Assembly: GCA_964057225.1 (NCBI GenBank)
Contig: OZ059898.1
Span: 9,052,001-9,116,000 of the forward strand
Direction of reading: 5' to 3'
Length of the DNA: 64,000 nucleotides
DNA from: Auanema rhodensis
Taxonomy: Eukaryota > Nematoda > Chromadorea > Rhabditida > Rhabditidae
Position 1 is the stretch's first letter; each line of letters starts with the position of its first letter. Shown piece after piece: positions 51,301 to 64,000 of this stretch. The translations under genes were made by a program, and so were the position numbers. The notes beneath the pieces are model-generated. The model was not told where the DNA came from. It saw only the letters and a program-made list of their open reading frames with translations, and did not search any database.

Positions 51301-52771
51301 CTTCATGCTTTCCGTTATCTCCGTTGTTCTCCTTGAAATTTCTATTTCTTTCGATCTCTCATTAAATATCATGGTTTGTTTCATATCTTGTTATATTTCC
51401 TCTTTTTCAGTCTTTTTTTTTTCGTTTTTTAAGACTTCAACTAACTTGAAAACTCCAGCTTAATGGTTTCAGGAAGAAAATAATATCTACTTATTTGACT
51501 CAAAATCATTTCTTCATTTTCTTCTTATGTTTCGTATAACCATAAATGCATATATATTCGCTTATCTTTTATTGTTTGTTTCAATGCTATTGTTTTCTCA
51601 GATAATTGTATTTTTTACATAAACCTTATGCACTTCAACATGTCCCTTGTTTCCATATTTTCCTATTTTCCTTTCATTGACGCTCTCGACATCTCGCCTT
51701 CTCGTCGACGCCAAAACGACCCCCAGCGTTTTCTTTTCCAATATATACACACACAGATTCGCATTGATCTTTCCAGGACCGAATGCCATTCAATAGACTA
51801 TCCTCCCTTAGGCCACTTTGCAACTCTTCCCAGATCCCGAGCGGCATAGAAGTCCGTGCCTTACTGAACAAGAGAAAGGAAGACAGAACGCACGAAATGG
51901 AAGACGAGAGCATGGATGCTCAAGAAAGCTGCTTTTCTCATAGACGGACTTCAGCTGGAAAAGGCAGTAGTACCCTAAGGACTTTGTCCTTCTCTTCAAT
52001 GAAGCCGACTAACTCTTCCGAATGCACTTATCAACTGATCTCTCTTGTTCCAAGGCACATATAGTATAGATCAGTAATCTTTTCATATCCGTTCTTTCAT
52101 TCGTGCATATGTCCTTTTTCTGAACATTCATGAATAGTATCGGCTGTTGTATATCTAGAGTACATCTTGAGCGCATATTTGGCATAGAAAGCTGTTTCGT
52201 GTTACGTACCAAAAGCTGCTCGATTTTCTCACAATACTGGCGAGCTTTCTATAAGGATATCAATGCATCGAGTAAAAGTGACTTTTTTAAGATGATTAGA
52301 AATGAATGGAAGATATTTCTCTTGTCTCCAGAGACACTTGTCCTAATCTGAGGCCCTTGGCCAGCACTAGCCACCCTCGCCAATCGATATTTGGTCGCAA
52401 TATATCGTTTCCTGAGGGACATACCTCATCATTCCGGGCGTGGCTGACTCCTTTTTTTCCTTTTTTTCCCATTTACTACTAAGACTTTATTCATAAAACT
52501 TAATTTCACGTTTTCTATTTATGTATAAGTTTTATCAAAGACGCATTTTCTCGTAATTTTGTTTGAACAGCTGTTGCTACACAGCAAATGGAGAGCCAAT
52601 AATTTCCGATCTATTTGTTTAATGTTTATGAAAATTTCTTGTAAGCTGTTTGATTATCATTTCTGAAGTTTCATCTATTATCAAATATCTTCTTTTGATG
52701 TATCTTAGTAATTTGAGCACAGCAGTGAATTTCACACTATTGCAGATAAGAGCAGGCTATTTACATAAGAT
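48400..52771. promoter_or_regulatory. Divergent 4.4-kb spacer between Mpv17 and nck-1
   Basis: No credible gene. It holds an isolated CACGTG at 48528, pyrimidine-rich blocks on the plus strand at 48940-49060 and 50040-50290 and much of 50880-52760, and a less AT-rich patch at 51630-52050 with overlapping open frames on both strands but no recognisable domain. The right end contains the putative nck-1 promoter (separate entry). Confidence 0.5.
52355..52455 (+). promoter_or_regulatory. Putative proximal promoter of nck-1
   Basis: A local GC-richer island about 320-415 bp before the nck-1 ATG. It contains TTGGCCAGC, CCAATCGATA (a CCAAT box fused to an ATCGAT core) and GGGCGTGGC, which resembles a KLF/CACCC site. 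A possible trans-splice acceptor (TATTGCAG) ends at 52744, 27 bp before the ATG. Promoter activity is inferred. Confidence 0.35.
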
Positions 52772-55100
52772 ATGACAGAAGAAGCCTACGTAATCGTGAA
52801 ATACGATTATTTAGCACAAGAAGAACAGGAACTCACAGTAAAAAAAAATGAAAGGCTTAGACTATTAGATGATAGTAAAAATTGGTGGAAAGTATGAGTT
52901 ATTAGTGATAGTATTAATTTTTCTATTTATTACAGGTGATAAATGACAATAATAAAATTGGTTTTGTTCCTAGTAATTATGTAAGACGAGAGTCATTAGT
53001 CGACAAAGCTAAAGGAACTATAAAAGGAATAACAGGAATTGGAAAACCGCGAGCTCCAGATTTTTCAACGGTAAGATAAATAATTTAAATATAAATAATA
53101 GCATTTTTATGAAGATTAATTCTAATAATGAAACTTTTGACTATAAAAATGTTGTTGAAGAGGTCGCAATGTACATGTCTCTTTAATTTTTGTTTGAAAG
53201 GTTCTAGCACACTCTCTGTTATCATGTGGCTTTTGAACAAACATTGCAAACCGTCCTCCCTAGCAAACTAGCTCACATCACCGTATAACTGCACTTTGTG
53301 CTCCAATCGGCATATGTATAATCAATTTTCCTCAAACTTTTCTTAAAAAATCTTTTGCACAGTCTTCTTTATAGTTACTTGCGGAACTTGTAAGCTTTAA
53401 TAATCTTGACCAGGCAGGTTTTCTCTCTTTCTCGAACAGTATTAGTTAAAAGTTGATGAAGTTTCTTTACGCCCTGTTTCATTACTTTTGTTGCTTGTAG
53501 ATACTATTATTTAAAAAAATCAAAGCAACTTCATCTTTATAGCTTCTGTGAAGTCATGTGTTTAAAATTGTTTTGTTTTTTTGTTGAAATTTTAAAACAT
53601 TTTTCTATTGTAATTTCACACGATGAGATTTATATTTTCTTGCTTTTGTTGTCGTTTTTGTATCATTCTATTGAAACTATTGTAAGCTTTTGTGACGAGC
53701 TCTTTTCGTCTAAAGTCGATCTCTGAAGAGCATAGGTTTAGCTTCTGCTGCTTATGTGGTTTTTTCGTTTATTTAAGATCAAGATCTATTTATCGCTTTT
53801 GCAGGAAGTCCCTTCCGCTTTCAATTCTCCTCCTGATCCCCGGCCGGTTTTCTCCACAAATAATAGCTACAACTCAAACGGAACCCAAGGTTTCGGAAAG
53901 GTTTGCAAATTTGGTTTCAAAATTAATTTTATATTTTATGATCATATTATCGATTTGATGTTTAACAAAGTCTTAATCATGCAGCGTCTCTTATCAATGT
54001 TTAAACCATTCATATTACAGTTATCCGGAGCTATGACATCGCGTGCCATAGTAAAGTTTACCTATGAACCACAATTAGAAGATGAATTGGGCCTCACACG
54101 AGGAGAAACTATCAATGTTATTGAAAAGAGCAGTGATGGGTGGTGGAAAGGAGAGGTTAGTTTACTTTTCAAATACTATGAGTCACGACTTTTTTTTAGA
54201 AAAACGGTGTAACTGGGTGGTTCCCTTCTAACTACGTTGACGAGGTTTTGTTTCAATATATGTTTTATATTATTTAGTTTTTTTTAGGAATTACCGAAAG
54301 CTATGTCTAATGGAAATGGAACTGTTGAAAATAAAAAGCCTCAAAATAATATTCCGGTATTCTCTCCTAGTCAAACTAAACCTGCTCCTTCTAAACAAGT
54401 TCTTGAGGTTTGTTACCTTAATTCTTTTTCTAAAAAGATTTTGTTTCTCAGACTGTTGTTGCTTTATATTCTTTTGATGCTTCTACTGGAGAAGAACTTT
54501 CTTTTCGCAAAGGTATTCAGCATTTTAATCGATACATAATGTGTACTCCGATATTTTAGGTGAGAAACTTGACATCGTTGGTCATCCTGCTCATGACCCT
54601 GAGTGGTGGATGGCCCTCAATTCACTCGGGCAAGAAGGATTAGTTCCAAGGAATTATATTGAAGTTTGTTAGTTTTTGTTCAATTGAACTGATTGATTTT
54701 TTTTCAGGTTATGTCAGGTTCTCCTTCCTCGACAGGTGTCGGCAGTCGTGGAGGCCTTCATAATGAAGTTTGGTATTTTGGTCGTCTAACGAGAGATGAA
54801 GCTGATTGTTTATTGATGAAAGGATTACAAGGAGAATTTTTAGTTCGCGATAGTGAAAGCACGGTACGATTTGCATACATTATCTAATGATAATTGAATG
54901 TTTAGCCTGGTGATTTATCAATATCAATGCGTGATATTGGAAGAAACAAGCACTTTAAAGTTCAATCTGTTAATGGAGAGTTACGAATTGGTACTCGAAG
55001 TTTTCCTGATATGAAAACTCTTATTGATCATTACAAAGTTCATCCAATATTCTCATCAGATACAGAAAAACTTCATTTAACAAGACCTTTGCCTAAATAA
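52772..55100 (+). CDS. nck-1: NCK adaptor protein (SH3-SH3-SH3-SH2)
   Basis: 388-residue adaptor that couples phosphotyrosine receptors to actin regulators and kinases. Ten exons join in frame: 52772-52891, 52936-53070, 53805-53900, 54021-54155, 54200-54244, 54288-54407, 54452-54512, 54560-54663, 54708-54863, 54906-55100. SH3-1 has [27 protein letters not shown]3-2 has [31 protein letters not shown]3-3 has [30 protein letters not shown]. The SH2 domain starts WYFGRLT and holds the phosphotyrosine-pocket motif FLVRDSES and KHFKVQ. Length equals that of other NCK proteins. Intron 2 is 734 bp against 40-120 for most others, room for an internal promoter; an ATG at 54034 just before SH3-2 could start a form lacking SH3-1. 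AATAAA at 55592. The gene faces mig-15 tail to tail. Confidence 0.97.
53071..53804 (+). promoter_or_regulatory. Large nck-1 intron 2, candidate internal promoter
   Basis: At 734 bp this intron is several times longer than any other in the gene and falls exactly between SH3-1 and the exons for SH3-2. C. elegans nck-1 is reported to have long and short isoforms from separate starts, and this layout would allow the same. No core promoter motif is visible. Confidence 0.3.
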
Positions 55101-55829
55101 TGCTGCTTTATGGAATACAAAATACAAAGGTTATTATCGCTCGTATTACAGTTGACCTAACTAGAGTTTTTATTTTTAACATGGCTCAGCTTTTCCGACT
55201 CGGTTATAACAATTCATAGGCAAATTCACTTTATATTTATATTCTTATTCTTTATATTTTTATTTATATTCTTTATATTTAAAGAATTTCTTATTCTTCC
55301 CAAGCGTACGGATCGTCCTGGCACAAAATTTATTTTCCCGTCCCAGATTGAAATGTTTTAACTACATCATTTACTCTTGACCAATCTTTTTCAAATGTCT
55401 GTGGTTTATATGTATATGTATTAACCTTATGTGCCATTATCTTGCAAATACCGATGAACCGTTTATTATTTACTTAATCAGTATATATAATCCGTATTGT
55501 AACGACAAATTATTAAATATATGAGAGAAGATCTAAAAAGAAACGATTTTTCGCAAGAAAATGGGCAATTGACTCTTAGTTGACTGATCAAAATAAACAA
55601 CGGATATCATGCATAAATTTCGAAGAAGGTAGACTTTGGAGGAGGGAATACAAGAAGTTGATGACAATATTGCAGCAACTTGGAAAGAAGTAGACATGAG
55701 CAAGAGGTTAAAATTGTATTTTATTGTTCATATAATGCTGATAGAACTTGAGAAAAGACACAACAATAGCACACTTTTTTGAGATGAAATATATAAATAT
55801 ATTGCATTTGTATGCACCATCATAAAGAT
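55101..55829. other. Convergent 3' spacer, nck-1 and mig-15
   Basis: 729 bp of AT-rich DNA holding both 3' UTRs. Plus-strand AATAAA at 55592-55597 would give nck-1 a long 3' UTR of about 500 bp. No gene seen. Confidence 0.5.
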
Positions 55830-60684
<4,855 letters not shown>

Positions 60685-63600
60685 TTCTGCCCTGTTCAGG
60701 TTTAATAATTTCCCGTATTAGGTATTTTGGCACAAATGTCCCCTAACAAATCCTACCTATAAAAAAACAATTACAAATTCAGAAAGTTAAAATAACTATT
60801 AAAAACGGAAAGAAGCATTTCGAATAAGATTCAGACAAGTGCAAACACACGAATTGTCACATTGAAAACAGAACGCATGTTCTGAAGAATCGCCAAAAAC
60901 GGACAAAGAAGCTTTTACAATTTTCACGATCGATCAAACAAATAAAAATTAAAGTTTGAAAGCAAAAAATAAGTTAGCGAAATTATGAGTAAACCGTATA
61001 AAACATTTCAACGAAAAACTACCAAATACAAAGTATTTCAAACTTAACGAAAATTCCAGGCTGAGTTTCGTAAGCAATCTAAATGTGATACTGCTTAATA
61101 ATCAGATGAACAATAAGTTACAGATTTAGGATGCCATCGATTTATCGATTAAAACAAATCTTGAAAGAGAATGAGGAGCATTACAATGCTGTAATTGCTG
61201 TTTTTCATCCGGAACTAATAAACCTTCGGCTACAAGAAATTTAAAAAGTGAACTTAGTATATTTAACTACAGGCATATACGAAGCACATACACATGATAT
61301 TCTATCAATGTCGCTTCGAATTTCCCGCGCATGAGCAATAGACACATGCTGGGTCAAGGCTTTCAGTCTCAATTGATGATTTTCAGAAATCAATGTTTAG
61401 AAATGTATTTAAAACGCTTAAAATACTATATTAATCGTTACCAAAGGTAAAAATATATCAAATAGATTCCGCCCATAGAAAATTAAAATATAATTGCTAT
61501 AAAGCAGAATAAAAATAACGATGCCAATGATACCATAATCAAAAAGTAAGAAAAATAATATCTTAATTGAAAAGAAATCGTTAGTAATGTGTTGATGATT
61601 GGCGCAAATGACGAACATGTCCGAATTTAAATTAAGCTTAATTTTTTTTAAAATAGCTCAACGACGCACAATTCATATTTTGGAGACAGGCCATTAGAAC
61701 TCATGAAGTTTCTGGAGCTTTTAATCATTTGGACTGAAAGATACCCCAGAGAGCTTTAGTGTCATCTCTAGCTAAAGCTTCAGTTTGAAAATGAAGCAGA
61801 CGCCAATCTCGAAAGGGAATTGATGTTACGCATGTGTGTGGTAAAAGGAAAATTGCTGAGATAAGTGCAGAGAGCTTCTGTTCTAAAGTATATTTTTGAA
61901 AAAAATCGAAATGAAATGAAAATATGGGTGACTATTAGATGTCTATACCAAAGTTAAAATATTTTGAAAATAACTATTCATTTTCTTAGACAGTAATTTT
62001 AAGAAAAAAAGGTAAATTAGAATCAGCCAAATAAGCCACAAAAATAAGCTTAGAAATGTCACAATACTTTTATTATACAAACGAAAAATAAATGTGATGT
62101 TCTGATATTATTTCATAATATAATATTTTCTCAGAACAAACTTTGTGCTATTTAGAGTCTGTCAAGCGTAGCTAAAATTTTAAATAAAAAGAAAATGTCC
62201 ATTCAGACTTAAAATGAGGAAAGGTTTTGAACAAGATTTCTAATGTGGGGGTGTAAGGCTGCTGGGGGTTGTTACTGCTGTTGTTTGATTAAACAAGATA
62301 CTGCACCAAACAATCAAATACCTTAACACATTTTAAATAAGAAAACAACATAAATTCAATAATATGCACTGAAAACTGTAAAATTAAACGGTATTCGTTT
62401 TTGAAAATAAAAGAGACTGATAGAAGAAACGTAAAAGAGATGGGGTGCCGGTTGCTTTCGGTCGGTCCGAGGCCGTCGAAGCGATAGACGCAGGGGCGGT
62501 ATGAGAGACCACTCTGTTTTCTCTAGATACTACCCCAACAATCAATGAAGCCAAGCATCCATCTCACAGAACAGGACAATTTCAGGACAACCGTGTCCCT
62601 CTCAAGAAATTCTCTACATATTTCTTTCTTTTGTGTTCTCTTTGAATAGTTTTCATATTTATAGTAGAACGAACATATCTGTTATTTATCATTTCAACAC
62701 TTTACGTGAAGAAATATGCAATTCTGATATAGCACCGGTGAAATCAAAAAATTTAATGGAATTTCGTATATATAAAGCAATTTGTTCACTCTGCTGTATG
62801 ATTATTCAAAACAGACATCACAAGAAAATTCCTAGTTACTCACTTCACTTGTCTGCGTGTCTGCTGCGGTGATACACTCGATCGGTAGTCCAGTGCATAT
62901 AACAGGCCTAGCTGAATAAGGCAAGAGAAGAGTAGACACAGCGCACAGCAAAATTGGTTTCTTCACGAATAGGTCACTGCCCATTTGGCCATCTCTTTCC
63001 TCATTCTTCTTCTACTGGTCCTTCTCATTCTTTTAGCATACCCACAACCATTACTAAAGGCGCGAGAGACAGGGAATGAAGGAGACAGAGAACGAGGGTG
63101 ATGAGAGGAACGAATTATGTTAGTTTCTCTCTCTTTCTCTCCCTCTCTCGCATCCTCTGACCCTTCGTTTTCTGTGATTCAACCTACAGCTGATCTTCTT
63201 CAAACAGAAAATGGGGATTAAGAAGCGGCTTGCGGATTTTCACTTTAAATCGTATTTCTTTTCTTAGATACATTCATTCAACTTCAACTTAACCAATTCT
63301 TCATCTGAATATGCTTATGTTGTTGTTAATATGAATTCTTGTTATTCTCAATTCACTAGAACAATAATAGGGATGATGGCCAGTAAACCTTATGAAATTT
63401 ATGCTTCAACTGCTTCGTAGCATAAGATTCACGCATATATCTATACTATTTAGATATAGAATAGTCATATATGACTCATAGCGTGCTGAGAAACTCAAAG
63501 AGTATCTGTAAACTACATAATAAGATACACGGAGATAGCAATAACAATCAGAAAATAATGCAACAGCGTGAAATCACAACGATAAACTTTCCTTCGTAAT

Positions 63601-64000
63601 TGACAGTTCTAGTTATCAAATTATTGTTCTACATTTTTAACAAAATTATAAATTGTTTAGTTAAATGAATGAACACAAATATAAAGAGAGCACCAGATGT
63701 TACAGAAATAAGACAGTTGAAGACTAAAGATGAGTAACGTATAGCAGAGTCGGTATGATAGGATAGCTAGGGAGAGAAAGGGAGAGGGTCAGCGAAGACA
63801 CATACTTCTTAGTAATCCGATATCTTCTCTGCTGAAGTACAAAATCTTTTCCTAGCATTAATGAAGTTAGTGTATTATTGGAGATATAGAAAAAATTGAA
63901 AAAACAAACAAATTATTGTTAAAATATACACGACGCATGAATGATTTCATAACCAAAAGTAAGCTCTTATGTTGAGAATGTGGGTTTTTACTTAGGAAAC
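60685..64000. promoter_or_regulatory. 5' flank of mig-15, 3.3 kb
   Basis: No supportable gene. The plus strand is A/G-rich from about 60750 to 62450, so the mig-15 sense strand is T/C-rich, as upstream of other genes here. A compact GC-rich patch at 62440-62510 (GGTCGGTCCGAGGCCGTCGA core) stands out in this AT-rich window and may be a start site or an untranslated first exon. Mixed CT and GA tracts lie at 63060-63160. Confidence 0.45.

Noticed and set aside
51598-52064. Overlapping open frames on both strands upstream of nck-1
   Set aside because: Several frames are open at once because the patch is less AT-rich; none has a recognisable domain or consistent splice sites.

Overview
The window looks like AT-rich nuclear DNA from a free-living or parasitic nematode. 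Support: many tiny introns (mostly about 40-60 bp) ending in TTTTCAG- or TTTTAAG-like acceptors; bare 3' splice acceptors a few bases upstream of several start codons, as expected for spliced-leader trans-splicing; and a gene set with clear nematode counterparts (NCK-1, MIG-15, neuroligin NLG-1, a TASK-type TWK potassium channel, an Mpv17 protein). From memory, the C. elegans versions of nck-1, mig-15, nlg-1 and twk-20 are all X-linked and twk-20 and nlg-1 share cosmid C40C9, so this may be X-chromosome DNA with old linkage preserved. I cannot name the species.

Layout. 1-20377 is a gene desert with microsatellites and an unusual concentration of CACGTG palindromes. 20378-24335 is a tight cluster: an unrecognised secreted protein (minus), a PLA2G6-like patatin phospholipase (plus) fired from the shared 440-bp spacer, and a small His-rich membrane protein (minus) whose stop codon lies 4 bp from that of the phospholipase. 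27738-28768 encodes a secreted tandem-WAP protein (plus), convergent with the TASK-like K2P channel (minus, 29098-30553). An 8.2-kb spacer separates the channel from divergent nlg-1 (plus, 38733-43184). An orphan seven-helix receptor (minus, 44025-45711) and an Mpv17/PMP22 protein (minus, 47195-48399) follow. nck-1 (plus, 52772-55100) and mig-15 (minus, 55830-60684) end the gene series tail to tail; 60685-64000 is the 5' flank of mig-15.

How the genes fit together. NCK-1 (three SH3 domains and an SH2) and MIG-15 (Ste20 kinase, proline-rich linker, CNH domain) belong to families known to bind each other and to act in axon guidance and cell migration. NLG-1 is a synaptic adhesion protein and the TASK channel sets resting potential, so the right half has a neuronal flavour. 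The left cluster (secreted protein, phospholipase, His-rich membrane protein, WAP protein) is of lineage-specific character; nothing in the sequence links its members in function. Gene models were spliced by eye; where an exon junction is uncertain this is stated.
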